A stretch of DNA of 24,444 bases from Acidobacteriaceae bacterium (GTDB lineage Bacteria > Acidobacteriota > Terriglobia > Terriglobales > Acidobacteriaceae), in assembly GCA_030838305.1 (NCBI GenBank), contig JAUTWY010000520.1, forward strand, positions 1-24,444. Direction: 5' to 3'. This document shows, one piece after another, positions 14,803 to 22,518 of the stretch. A program made the translations under genes and the position numbers. Below the pieces are notes generated by a model that did no database searches, was not told where the DNA came from, and saw nothing but the letters and a program-made list of their open reading frames with translations. Every line of letters begins with the position of its first letter. Position 1 is the first letter of the stretch.

Positions 14803-15558
14803 TTATTTCAAACCCAGTTCGCCATTATACTGTCGGATAATCCCGTAACACTCACAGGCGGAGTCTTCAAGTTTATTGCGGTTCACAATGTTCACAGCGC
14901 CACGGGAGTACTCGATGAGCAGCTCCCTCTGCAAAAGACCAGCGGCCGAGCTTACGCTAGGCCTATCTGTCCCTAACATGGTTGCGAGAAAATCATGGGT
15001 GATAGGCAGCGACTCTGAATCGACTCTGTCCTGAGTCATTAGCAACCACCGTGCAAGGCGCTGCCTGATGTCGTGCAGCCGGTTACACGCGGCCGTCTGT
15101 GCAACCTGCATTCCTTGAACGATTGCATAGCGGCTCAACAACAGTTGCAGGTGTGGAGTGGAGTCCAGAGTGGCTTGCAAAACCTCGACTTCTACCCGAA
15201 ACCCATCCCCCGTGATTTGTACCACTGCTTGTAGCGGGCTCGTGCTCAAGCGAACTGCTGCCGGTGTTCCGGTAAAGCCCTCATTACCAACTATTCCGGC
15301 TTCAGCGGTCCTCCCGTCTTTCATTACGACTACCAGAGAAATCAAACCACGATTCGGGAAATAAACAAATTCCAGCTTTCCACCCCCCTCGTGAAGGACC
15401 AGATGGTTTGGCAAGCTGACGTATTCGAGATGAGGACGAAGTGAGGTGTAGTCGCTATCGGAGATCGATAGAAGGATTATGTTACTGACCGGTTTCCCTT
15501 CGGTATTCGTGCGCTCGCCAGAGTGCACGACCTGGAGGCCTTTGCTTTCCACAACCAT
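14803..15558 (-). CDS. Crp/Fnr family transcriptional regulator
   Basis: 251-aa regulator. An N-terminal cyclic-nucleotide-binding-type beta roll (about 28-125) includes LPNHLVLHEGGGKLEFVYFP (49-68), GLISLVVVMKDGRTAEAGIV and GNEGFTG. A long dimerisation helix follows (about 133-175), then a winged helix-turn-helix (about 183-225) with ITHDFLATMLGTDRPSVSSA (186-205), typical of Crp/Fnr. The cAMP-phosphate-binding GELAL/Arg signature of E. coli CRP is not seen, and there is no N-terminal Fe-S cysteine cluster, so ligand and signal are unknown. Start: ATG 15558 is used, but AAGGA lies too close to it and is better spaced for the GTG at 15552. The gene is convergent with the fibre locus, ending 186 bp from it, so it is a candidate regulator of that locus by proximity only. 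Confidence 0.88.
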   Translation of the reverse strand: MVVESKGLQVVHSGERTNTEGKPVSNIILLSISDSDYTSLRPHLEYVSLPNHLVLHEGGGKLEFVYFPNRGLISLVVVMKDGRTAEAGIVGNEGFTGTPAAVRLSTSPLQAVVQITGDGFRVEVEVLQATLDSTPHLQLLLSRYAIVQGMQVAQTAACNRLHDIRQRLARWLLMTQDRVDSESLPITHDFLATMLGTDRPSVSSAAGLLQRELLIEYSRGAVNIVNRNKLEDSACECYGIIRQYNGELGLK

Positions 15559-15649
15559 CCTTAAGAACTAGAATCCCACTCGAAAAACTCCCCCAGCTCA
15601 CGGAAACCCGATTGTTCGAGTTGAAATGGGGGTGGTGCTGGGGTTGCGC

Positions 15650-15852
15650 CTAATCGCCGAGAAAAGAACTCAATTCATTCCCTTGGATGTCGGTGTCAAC
15701 TGGACTTCCTTCTGAATTCCTGCGCTCACCATCCAGTGCGTAGCAAAGCTTCTCAATCAGGATTAGCAGCTTCGCTGGGTCCTTTTCTTTACCAGCCTGT
15801 CCCGCAATGGATTGCCAATCTCCATCTCCAAGGTGCGGGTCATAGCGGTCAT
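15650..15852 (-). pseudogene. Small conserved-looking gene with a probable 1-nt frameshift
   Basis: On the - strand the frame ending at TAG 15652-15650 encodes WQSIAGQAGKEKDPAKLLIL, then IEKLCYALDGERR. It reads like small helical proteins I associate with acidobacteria (W..lA..A.kE.Dp.KL..Li..Lc..Ld), from memory only. This frame has no ATG, GTG or TTG before that core and is closed upstream by TAA at 15868-15866. A well-placed ATG (15852-15850, after an AAGAAGAAG purine run) is in another frame and stops early. Adding one base after ATGACCGC (at 15845/15844) would join them as M-T-A-Y-D-P-H-L-G-D-G-D-W. So either a one-base deletion has broken the gene, or the sequence has an error here, or an unusual start is used. 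Confidence 0.45.
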
Positions 15853-16202
15853 GGCGAACTTCTTCTTAGGACTCAACCAACGTTACCGTGGGTTTGGAAC
15901 TGAGTCTGAGCAATAGGACACACTCAAGCAAAGGCGACGTGGGGCTTTCAAAACGGGCCCCGAAATCGGGTTTGCGTCCGATCAAGACTTTTCCATGTGT
16001 GTAGGATGCCCGACAGACGATTCCAAATCGGCGCATGTAGACTCTGCCCTTCTCTTTACGCATTTTCCGCCACGCCGGACCGGTTGACGGTTTCTGCTGC
16101 CAGCAGGCGGTTACGCCACTGCGAGAGCAGAACGTCCCTTGACGGCAGCCGGGTACTCGGGCGTGCGGTCACACAAACTTGGGCGCAGCGACATTGGAAG
16201 CC
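15853..16202. other. 350-bp region without a supported gene
   Basis: Open frames of about 65-70 codons exist on both strands (15866-16063 on -, 15997-16206 on +). They have no recognisable motif, and the + frame runs into the start of the next gene. The region should include the leader of the small gene at 15650-15852 and the promoter of the micro-protein gene at 16203. Nothing else is seen. Confidence 0.4.
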
Positions 16203-16409
16203 ATGAGCCGAAAGCTAATATGGATTGAGCAACAGCGGTTCCGGGGTTTTGGTTGCTCTGAATGTGGCTGGCGGTTCAGATCTTCAGGTCCGCCCAGCGG
16301 CATATCTTTCGATGAGATGATGCGCAACTTCGAGTTGCAGCGCGACAAAGAGTTTACATTGCATATTTGCGCTAATCACCCCCGAGCTAAGGGCATTGGG
16401 TCTGAATAA
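16203..16409 (+). CDS. CxxC...CxxH micro-protein, putative zinc-binding
   Basis: 68-aa protein starting MSRKLIWIEQQRFRGFGCSE. C18-x-x-C21 (CSEC) and C56-x-x-H59 (CANH) form a likely zinc-binding set around an intervening amphipathic helix (SFDEMMRNFELQRDKEF, about 35-51). The WIEQQRF.G..CSECGW.F start is a pattern I associate with small acidobacterial proteins of unknown function; this rests on memory and would need a search. A GGAAG stretch lies just before ATG 16203; an upstream in-frame ATG at 16179 has no such signal. The next gene, another CxxC micro-protein, follows after 91 bp on the same strand. Function unknown; zinc ribbons of this size often bind nucleic acid or protein partners. 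Confidence 0.7.
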   Translation: MSRKLIWIEQQRFRGFGCSECGWRFRSSGPPSGISFDEMMRNFELQRDKEFTLHICANHPRAKGIGSE

Positions 16410-16500
16410 TTCAAACCGCACCTCTACATCGGATTCAATCTAAGGTTTTCTGGCCACGGTTGTTCCTTGGTCCCTGGGGAGCGTCGTATCATGGAGCGCA

Positions 16501-16719
16501 ATGGGATTCCCGACTAAAATCTGTAGCGTGTGCGGCGAGGAGTTTGAGCTTAAGCCGAACAAGCCGGGTTTTGCCAACCGTTGTCCGGAGTGCAGCAAGG
16601 AAGGTACAACGGCCACCGCAAAGCCTTCCATGGACGCCGACGAGCGAAAGACCCTGAGTGAGGCGAATGAGGCCCGGAGGCGGGCGATGCGCGATCTGCT
16701 GTATCGCAAGGATGGCTGA
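16501..16719 (+). CDS. Zinc-ribbon micro-protein (CxxC...CxxC)
   Basis: 72-aa protein with a complete zinc ribbon: C8-x-x-C11 (CSVC) and C28-x-x-C31 (CPEC), with GEEFELKPNKPGFANR between. A charged helical tail (about 43-70: DADERKTLSEANEARRRAMR) follows and could form a coiled coil or bind nucleic acid. GGAG lies 4 bp before ATG 16501. The ribbon resembles the short ribbons placed at the N-terminus of many bacterial regulators, here standing alone. The gene converges on hpf, with hairpins in the 93-bp gap. No known function is assigned. Confidence 0.75.
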   Translation: MGFPTKICSVCGEEFELKPNKPGFANRCPECSKEGTTATAKPSMDADERKTLSEANEARRRAMRDLLYRKDG

Positions 16720-16748
16720 TCTAGGGCAGCAGGGAGAGGGCCGAGTTT

Positions 16749-16765
16749 CGCCCGCCGGACGGGCG
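16749..16765. terminator. GC-rich hairpin between convergent genes
   Basis: CGCCCG (16749-16754) and CGGGCG (16760-16765) form a 6-bp stem with the loop CCGGA. An overlapping alternative stem GGACG/CGTCC uses bases 16757-16773. It sits between the zinc-ribbon gene (+) and hpf (-) and could end both transcripts. No T-run is present on either strand. Confidence 0.4.
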
Positions 16766-16812
16766 AGTCGTCCGTCCCCACACACACGTCCCCCCCCACG
16801 TTCCCACAGCTG

Positions 16813-17424
16813 CTAAGGGGCTTCGATCAGCTCCATCTTGCCGTCTCTTGTGCGGTGCAGGATCATGACTTTTCCCTTGGGATCGCGGAAGACGAAGACG
16901 TCGCGGTCGCGGAAGTGGGCTTCCTTGATCGCCTCTTCCAGAGTCAGCGGGCGCATGGAGACGGCGTCGCTGGACCGAACCAGATGCACCTCCGTAGTTT
17001 TGGCCACTGCCGGGTAGCGGTGAACGGCGACCGGCACGGCGGTTTTTTCCGTCATCCCGATTCTGGTTTGCACTTCTTCCTGCTGCGGGGAGTTGCCGTT
17101 CCACTTCTTTACTTCTTCACTCTTGCGAGCCGAGCGCTTTTTGGATTGCCACCGGGTCTTGTATTTCACCGCCTGTTTTCCGAGGTGATCGAGAGCTTCG
17201 TTCACCGCGATCGTCATGTCCTTGGCTTGGGCCAGGCCGACCAGCGGGCCATTGCGCGGGCTGATGGTGATTTCAGCTTTGTGGCGGTGCTTCTCGACAG
17301 TGAGAATGACTTTTGTGTCGAATCTGTCGCCAAGAATCTTACGGATTTTCGTGAGGCCGAGCTCTACTTCTTTGCGGATGGCGGGAGTTACTTCGCAGTG
17401 CCTGCCGGTGTATTCCACGTTCAT
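16813..17424 (-). CDS. hpf: Ribosome hibernation promoting factor, long form
   Basis: 203-aa long-type HPF (RaiA/YfiA superfamily). The N-terminal domain (about 1-97) starts MNVEYTGRHCEVTPAIRKEV and contains HKAEITISPRNGPLVGLAQA and a helix with MTIAVNEALDHLGKQAVKYK (70-89). It should bind the 30S decoding site. A basic linker of about 50 residues leads to the C-terminal dimerisation domain (about 147-203: SMRPLTLEEAIKEAHFRDRD), which pairs ribosomes into 100S dimers in starved cells. AAGGAGC 8 bp before ATG 17424 is a strong ribosome-binding site. It follows rpoN by 73 bp on the same strand, the usual rpoN-hpf pairing. No ptsN gene follows. Confidence 0.96.
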   Translation of the reverse strand: MNVEYTGRHCEVTPAIRKEVELGLTKIRKILGDRFDTKVILTVEKHRHKAEITISPRNGPLVGLAQAKDMTIAVNEALDHLGKQAVKYKTRWQSKKRSARKSEEVKKWNGNSPQQEEVQTRIGMTEKTAVPVAVHRYPAVAKTTEVHLVRSSDAVSMRPLTLEEAIKEAHFRDRDVFVFRDPKGKVMILHRTRDGKMELIEAP

Positions 17425-17458
17425 GAGCGGCGCTCCTTGCGGCTTTCAAATCAAAATC

Positions 17459-17491
17459 TTTACCACAGAGGACACAGAGGGGCACAGGGTA
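17459..17491. repeat. ACCACAGAGGACACAGAGG-type spacer repeat
   Basis: The hpf-rpoN spacer contains TTACCACAGAGGACACAGAG followed by GGGCACAGGGTA: three imperfect copies of a CACAGAGG unit. Sequences of this kind recur in spacers of many bacterial genomes, so it is probably a dispersed element rather than a local regulator. That is recalled, not searched. Confidence 0.5.
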
Positions 17492-17497
17492 GAGCTT

Positions 17498-19315
17498 TCA
17501 TTCTTTTACCCTGCGCTGATGGGTACTGGGAATGCGCATGTCTTCCCGATACTTGGCTACGGTGCGGCGCGTGACCTGGATGCCTTGTGATTGCAGAATG
17601 CGTGTGAGCTGTTCGTCGGTCAAGGGACGATTAGGGTCTTCTTCTTCAATCAGCTTTTTGACGCGGCGCTTCAGGATCAGCAACGAAGTATTGCCGCCCT
17701 CGGGTCCCTGCACGCTTTCACTGAAGAAGTAACGCAACTCGAATACGCCTTGCGGGGTGTGGGCATATTTGCTGGCGACGGCGCGACTGACGGTAGAGGG
17801 ATGCACGCCGATTTCTTCGGCGACTTCCTTGATCATCATCGGCTTCAGGTAGTCGATGCCTTTTTCCAAGAAATCGTACTGCCGGGCAACAATGCAATAA
17901 CAGACCTTGGTGATGGTTTGCTTGCGCTGCTCGATGTTCTTGATAAGCTGGATGGCGCTCTTGTAGCGCTCTTTGACATAGTCGCGGGTATTCTTGTCGT
18001 TGGTGTCGCGGGTGATCAGCTTCTTGTAAGCGGGATTAAGGCGAAGCTGCGGCAGGTCATCGTCGTTCATCAGCACCAGCCACTCGTCGCCATGCTTGAT
18101 GAAAGCGACGTCGGGCTCGATCAAGCGGGCTTGCACTTTGTTGTATTGCAGGCCGGGACGCGGATCAAGGGTGCGGATGTAATCGAGAGCGTGCTGCACT
18201 GCGTCGGGGGGGCGCCCGATCGCTTTGGCAATTTCCTTATGCTGTTTGTTTTGTACCGCGCGCAGATGCTGGTCGACGACTGCGATGGCATCCTGCACGA
18301 CCTGCGCGGTTCCGTTGCCGTTCTTCTCTCCGTTTTTAGGTTGGGCAAGCTGTTGCTGGTGATAGCGCAACTGGCGAAGCAGGCATTCCCGCAGATCGCG
18401 GCAGCCCACGCCCGGAGGGTCCAGCTGGCGAATCACTTCGAGCGCTTCCTGCAGATCCGAAGGAGTAAAACTGGACTTGTAAACCGGACGCACAGGGGGG
18501 GATGAAGCCTCAGGTGCGGGAGCCACGGCTGTGGCGGAATCTCCACTGCGCGATGCAAAGGAGGTTTCGGCAGAAGGCGCGGAGGGCTCGCCATCCAACT
18601 CAGGAAAGGGCTCCTCAGTTACACCATGTGCGTACGATAGTTGCGACGGATTCGATGCGGCGGAGATGTCTTCGGCGGCGGTTTCGCTTGAGGCCGCGTC
18701 ATCCTGGCCCAATCCCAGCGCGGCCGCCTCACTGACAATATTTCTGGCCGTCGCCGCGTCCGCTTCGGGAGGCGCTGGGGGCGCTATGCCCAGCATCTCG
18801 TCATCGCTGGCGATCAGGTATCCGTCTTCGTTCAAGTTACCGATAATTTGCTCGGCAGCCTCGCGCACTTCGCGACGCAGACTTAGCGCGCCCAGTTGCC
18901 AGGTAAGGTGGTCGGTCAGCGTGGTGGGCTTGGAGAGAAAGTTTTCGAACGACGGGCGCTCGATCTCCTCCATCTCACCGCGCGTGCGATAGCCTGGGTC
19001 GAGGTAGTCCTGGAAGAAGGAGCCGAAATCAATCTCTTCGAACGGATCTTTCTTCTCCGCCGTGATAGGAGCTTCTTCGGTGGAAGTCTTGGCGGTGGGG
19101 CGGTCGCGGTCTTCTTCTTTGCGACCGACTTCGTCGATCAAGGGGACGGAGTCTTCGAGCTCTTCGAGAACGGGATTCTCGACCATTTCGGCGTTGATCA
19201 TGTCCTTGAGCTCGAGCTTGTTGAGCGCGAGGACGGAGACCATCTGCACCAGGCCAGGAGTGAGGATCTGGCGCTGCGACAGCTTGACGCTCAGTTTGTG
19301 TTGCAGCAAAACCAT
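17498..19315 (-). CDS. rpoN: RNA polymerase sigma-54 factor
   Basis: 605-aa sigma-54. Region I is LSVKLSQRQILTPGLVQMVS (8-27), the Gln/Leu-rich activator-response helix. The core-binding region spans about 120-170 and 280-460 (FTPSDLQEALEVIRQLDPPG). A helix-turn-helix follows with IKEVAEEIGVHPSTVSRAVA (495-514). The RpoN box is TRRTVAKYRE (582-591), differing from the canonical ARRTVAKYRE only at its first residue. Typical RpoN is about 450-500 aa; the excess here is an Ala/Ser/Pro/Glu-rich insert of roughly 100 residues (about 172-280) inside the core-binding part, plus an acidic region II. It directs -24/-12 promoters with AAA+ activators, none of which is encoded nearby. No Shine-Dalgarno precedes the ATG, because the spacer to lptB is a hairpin repeat. 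Confidence 0.96.
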   Translation of the reverse strand: MVLLQHKLSVKLSQRQILTPGLVQMVSVLALNKLELKDMINAEMVENPVLEELEDSVPLIDEVGRKEEDRDRPTAKTSTEEAPITAEKKDPFEEIDFGSFFQDYLDPGYRTRGEMEEIERPSFENFLSKPTTLTDHLTWQLGALSLRREVREAAEQIIGNLNEDGYLIASDDEMLGIAPPAPPEADAATARNIVSEAAALGLGQDDAASSETAAEDISAASNPSQLSYAHGVTEEPFPELDGEPSAPSAETSFASRSGDSATAVAPAPEASSPPVRPVYKSSFTPSDLQEALEVIRQLDPPGVGCRDLRECLLRQLRYHQQQLAQPKNGEKNGNGTAQVVQDAIAVVDQHLRAVQNKQHKEIAKAIGRPPDAVQHALDYIRTLDPRPGLQYNKVQARLIEPDVAFIKHGDEWLVLMNDDDLPQLRLNPAYKKLITRDTNDKNTRDYVKERYKSAIQLIKNIEQRKQTITKVCYCIVARQYDFLEKGIDYLKPMMIKEVAEEIGVHPSTVSRAVASKYAHTPQGVFELRYFFSESVQGPEGGNTSLLILKRRVKKLIEEEDPNRPLTDEQLTRILQSQGIQVTRRTVAKYREDMRIPSTHQRRVKE

Positions 19316-19321
19316 AAGAAT

Positions 19322-19378
19322 CAGTGGGCAGTGGCTAGGGGGCAGTGGTCAGTACTGAACACTGCCCGCTCGCCACTG
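19322..19378. repeat. CAGTGG-unit hairpin repeat filling the lptB-rpoN spacer
   Basis: CAGTGG occurs at 19322-19327, 19329-19334 and 19343-19348, and inverted as CCACTG at 19373-19378. GGGCAGTG (19340-19347) pairs perfectly with CACTGCCC (19360-19367) around TCAGTACTGA, itself a palindrome. The element takes up nearly the whole 68-bp gap and ends 6 bp from the rpoN ATG, where a ribosome-binding site would be expected. Confidence 0.65.
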
Positions 19379-19383
19379 ACTTT

Positions 19384-20112
19384 TCATACCAGCGAGAAGC
19401 TCTCCCCCAAATAAACGCGGCGGACTTCCGGATCGGCCGCCAATTGTTCGGGCTGGCCGTGACGGAAAATCCTGCCGTCGTCGATGATGTAGGCGCGATC
19501 GGTCACAGAGAGCGTTTCGCGCACGTTGTGATCGGTGATCAGCACTCCGATGCCGCTCGCCCGCAGGCTACTGATAATTTTCTGCAAGTCGAGAACGGCG
19601 ATGGGATCGATCCCGGAAAAAGGTTCGTCGAGCAAGATAAAAGTTGGATTGATGCACAGGCAGCGGGCAATCTCCACCCGCCGGCGTTCGCCGCCGGAGA
19701 GAGCGTAGCCCCGGTTCTGCCGGATGTGCTGCAAGCCAAGTTCATCGATAAATTTCTCCATCTTCTCGCGGCGCTCGTGCCAGGACATTGGTTGAGCCTC
19801 CAGCACCGCCAGGATGTTCTCCTCAACTGTGAGTTTGCGAAAGACCGAAGCTTCTTGAGGGAGATAACTGATGCCATACTGGCGCGCCCGGAGGTACATC
19901 GGAACGTCGGTGATGTCCTGACCGTCGTACAGCACGCGGCCAGTATCAGGGGGGATCAGGCCAACGATTGCATAAAATGTCGTCGTCTTACCTGCGCCGT
20001 TGGGGCCGAGTAACCCCACCACCTCGCCCTGCTCCACACGCAGGCTGACACCATTTACAACGCGGCGGCCACGATACGATTTGCCGATTTCATCCGTGGC
20101 CAGGGTACGCAT
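19384..20112 (-). CDS. lptB: LPS export ABC transporter ATPase LptB
   Basis: 242-aa ATPase of the LptB2FG lipopolysaccharide extraction complex on the cytoplasmic face of the inner membrane. Walker A GPNGAGKTT is at 36-44, Q-loop LPQEASVFRKLTVEENI at 84-100 (the LptB-typical stretch), signature LSGGE at 138-142, Walker B FILLDEPFSGIDP at 158-170, and the switch His is H195 (ITDH). Length matches the family. The start codon directly abuts the lptCA stop codon (TAA at 20115-20113), so the two are translationally coupled. rpoN follows after 68 bp. The permeases LptF and LptG are not in this window. The call is firm from sequence and from the lptC/A-lptB-rpoN-hpf order. Confidence 0.97.
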   Translation of the reverse strand: MRTLATDEIGKSYRGRRVVNGVSLRVEQGEVVGLLGPNGAGKTTTFYAIVGLIPPDTGRVLYDGQDITDVPMYLRARQYGISYLPQEASVFRKLTVEENILAVLEAQPMSWHERREKMEKFIDELGLQHIRQNRGYALSGGERRRVEIARCLCINPTFILLDEPFSGIDPIAVLDLQKIISSLRASGIGVLITDHNVRETLSVTDRAYIIDDGRIFRHGQPEQLAADPEVRRVYLGESFSLV

Positions 20113-22518
20113 TTATCGTGCCACTCGGGTCTGAGTTACCACAGGAGTACTTGCTTCGCCTTCTACGAGCACCCTATCATCGCCCTTAAAGAAAGTCAAC
20201 GAAACCCCGGTAATCTTGCCACGTTCGGCATCAAAAATGCTGGGCGGTCCGCCGGTTAGAACGAACTTGTCTTCAGCGGCCGTGTAAACAAGACTATCGC
20301 CTTCGGCGCGCCGAGACGGTTGGGAGATGACCACGTTCCCTTTTGCTGCCATGTGATCGAGTTGTCCTGGCGCTGTAAGTGATTGATTGCTTGGGGCTTG
20401 GCTTCGGGGGCGAAGGAATATGTCCATGCTTTGCGCGGACGCGGTAAAAGCCGTTCCCTTGGCAATGACGCTTCCTTCGTAATGAGCGCGGCGGTCAACG
20501 TCGGCATAGGTAAGCCGCGCTGCACTGATGGCAACAGTCTCGGCAGGCTTGTCCCCGATCTTGTTATTCGCTTTATGTTCGCCTACGCTTTGCGTTTTAC
20601 CTCGCCCAACTCTCTCTGGCTGAGTTCTCGCCTTTACCAAAACTGTGGAAACCGGGTGGGCGGCATCACCCTGGGCCGACAGAGAACGATGATCGCGGTC
20701 GAACTGGATCAAGGGAGCCTCGATCACGTTGGCGTCCTGCCACAAACGAGCTTTTCCCTCGTACAAAGCGATGGGGGGAGAGTTGCGCACGGTCATGGCG
20801 GCGGCGGTGACGTGAATCGGCGACGCAGAGGACAACAGCGCACCGTTCGGTTGCTCTTTGAGTTGGGTGTAAGTGCTCTTGACCTCTCCTTCAGCAAACG
20901 CAGTATCGTCGGTACGGTTGATACGGATAGTGCGGGCGGTAGTGACCATGGCACCCTGGGCCACGCGCGGATTGCCACTGAGTGTCAGAATCCGGTCCGC
21001 AGGAGTGTAGAGCGCTTGGTCCGCCCAAGCTTGAGTGCGCTTCTCCGTCGTCAGGCCGTCGCTATAGGTGACGCTTCCCTTCTGAACGATGGAGGCAATC
21101 CCGCCCTGCGGTAAAAACGTGGCATCCACCATTTCGCTGGTGCTGACACGGTCCGGAACACGGGTAGAAAAACTGACGATCTTCGCATTGGGCGATCCAT
21201 GGAGCGACACTAATTGGCTCGACCTTAAACGGCTGGAGCCCTCGCCAGAGGCGGCAAATTTCGCATCAAAGCGGCCAGCGGTGATCACGGTGCGCTGCGT
21301 AGAATCCTGCGCGCTTGCTGGATTTGAGGCTTGCGCCGGTGCGATCGCGATCTGCGCCGCTCCGGAAGTCTCAGCATGATCCAGGCGGCGTCCCTGCGCA
21401 ACGAAGAAGTCAATGGCCCGTGCGGTGAGATCGAAATCTTGCGGGGGTGCGGAATTCGCCACCGAGAGCCCGGAAACAGCGGAACGCTGAGCCAGGCGAA
21501 CTCCTTCCTCGGCATGCACTTTTTGGACCTGATTCTTTCCTGAAAAACTTACGATCACGCGACCGGCGTCGCCTTGCAGCGGCTGAGTTCCGATGCGCTC
21601 GGCATGAACGTGTCCAGTAAACGTCGCATGGTGCAGCAGATTATCTTTGCCCATGAGCGAGAGCTCGGCTTCATCCGCGCGAACGCGCATTTGGTCGTTC
21701 AGTTGTTCCTTGGCTTCGGCTTTCACATCCCCCGTGGCGAGCACCCGCTCTACATTGTTCTCCGGGCCGAGAAGAAAAGTAGCCTGATCCGCTTGCAAGG
21801 TCCCGCTGGCGCGTTCCAGGCGAGGATGTTCTAAAACAATCACGCGAGGATCGCGCGTGATCGCGCCATGAGTCGCGAGAAGACTGGCAGAGTTCTGGGT
21901 GCCAAGCGTCACATGAATCTGGGACTCGAACGTGAGCAGGTTGCTCTTCCCGGAATAGTGCAATCCCACAGCCCAGCCGCTGGCTTGCGGCGTTCGGAAA
22001 TCCACCCGCGCGTTGGTGGAAGCGTCCCCACTTTCCTGGTTAAAGACCAAGTCCCGGGTGTTGAGGTGAATGGGATTTTTTAATTCCTTGGGAGTGCCCT
22101 GGTCCGGTCCCTTCAGTCCTGTGGGATTGGCCTCGAGATCGATTTGCACCTCTCCGCTTGCGGTAACGTTGCCCGTTTTTTTGTCGTAGGTGAAATCATC
22201 CCCATAGATTTGATCGAAGCGCGAGGAGTCGCGGCCATAAAGAATGATGCTGACATTGCGCAGTTCGGCGCGCCCGTTCAATTTGAATTGCTTGACGCCG
22301 CTGGCCTGGATGGTGAAAAGCGTTCGCTTACCGTCAGACTTCGAAAACTGAAAGCCAGCCGCGGTCTGCTTAATGTCAAAGCCAAGCTTGTCAGGAATCT
22401 CTTTGAGCACATCGCGCTGGCGCGCGCGCGCGTAGAAATACATTCCCGCCACCACCGCAGAGAACAGCACCGCGATTATGACCAGCCAGCGGCGGAGGCG
22501 GTAGATAGGTAACGGCAT
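20113..22518 (-). CDS. lptC: LptC domain with long LptA/OstA-like extension (LptC-LptA fusion candidate)
   Basis: 801-aa membrane-anchored periplasmic protein. Residues about 8-28 form one transmembrane helix (RRWLVIIAVLFSAVVAGMYF). An LptC-like domain follows (about 40-160: FDIKQTAAGFQFSKSDGKRT, then AELRNVSIILYGRDSS). After it come some 600 residues of repeated OstA/LptA-type beta-jellyroll strands, with phrases such as ATGDVKAEAKEQL, HATFTGHVHAERIG, GNPRVAQGAMV and AAKGNVVISQP. E. coli uses separate LptC (191 aa) and LptA (185 aa) to carry LPS across the periplasm; here one chain appears to supply both. ATG 22518 is chosen because it places the membrane helix at the N-terminus. An in-frame ATG at 22593 would add 25 polar residues. 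No strong Shine-Dalgarno precedes either. First gene of the lptCA-lptB-rpoN-hpf run, divergent from the HtrA-type protease. Confidence 0.88.
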   Translation of the reverse strand: MPLPIYRLRRWLVIIAVLFSAVVAGMYFYARARQRDVLKEIPDKLGFDIKQTAAGFQFSKSDGKRTLFTIQASGVKQFKLNGRAELRNVSIILYGRDSSRFDQIYGDDFTYDKKTGNVTASGEVQIDLEANPTGLKGPDQGTPKELKNPIHLNTRDLVFNQESGDASTNARVDFRTPQASGWAVGLHYSGKSNLLTFESQIHVTLGTQNSASLLATHGAITRDPRVIVLEHPRLERASGTLQADQATFLLGPENNVERVLATGDVKAEAKEQLNDQMRVRADEAELSLMGKDNLLHHATFTGHVHAERIGTQPLQGDAGRVIVSFSGKNQVQKVHAEEGVRLAQRSAVSGLSVANSAPPQDFDLTARAIDFFVAQGRRLDHAETSGAAQIAIAPAQASNPASAQDSTQRTVITAGRFDAKFAASGEGSSRLRSSQLVSLHGSPNAKIVSFSTRVPDRVSTSEMVDATFLPQGGIASIVQKGSVTYSDGLTTEKRTQAWADQALYTPADRILTLSGNPRVAQGAMVTTARTIRINRTDDTAFAEGEVKSTYTQLKEQPNGALLSSASPIHVTAAAMTVRNSPPIALYEGKARLWQDANVIEAPLIQFDRDHRSLSAQGDAAHPVSTVLVKARTQPERVGRGKTQSVGEHKANNKIGDKPAETVAISAARLTYADVDRRAHYEGSVIAKGTAFTASAQSMDIFLRPRSQAPSNQSLTAPGQLDHMAAKGNVVISQPSRRAEGDSLVYTAAEDKFVLTGGPPSIFDAERGKITGVSLTFFKGDDRVLVEGEASTPVVTQTRVAR

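Noticed and set aside
15866..16063. Possible 65-codon - strand gene
   Set aside because: No recognisable motif; it ends just before the broken small gene and is more likely that gene's leader region.
16179..16202. Earlier start for the 68-aa micro-protein
   Set aside because: Adds eight residues without a ribosome-binding site; ATG 16203 has GGAAG upstream and starts the conserved-looking part.
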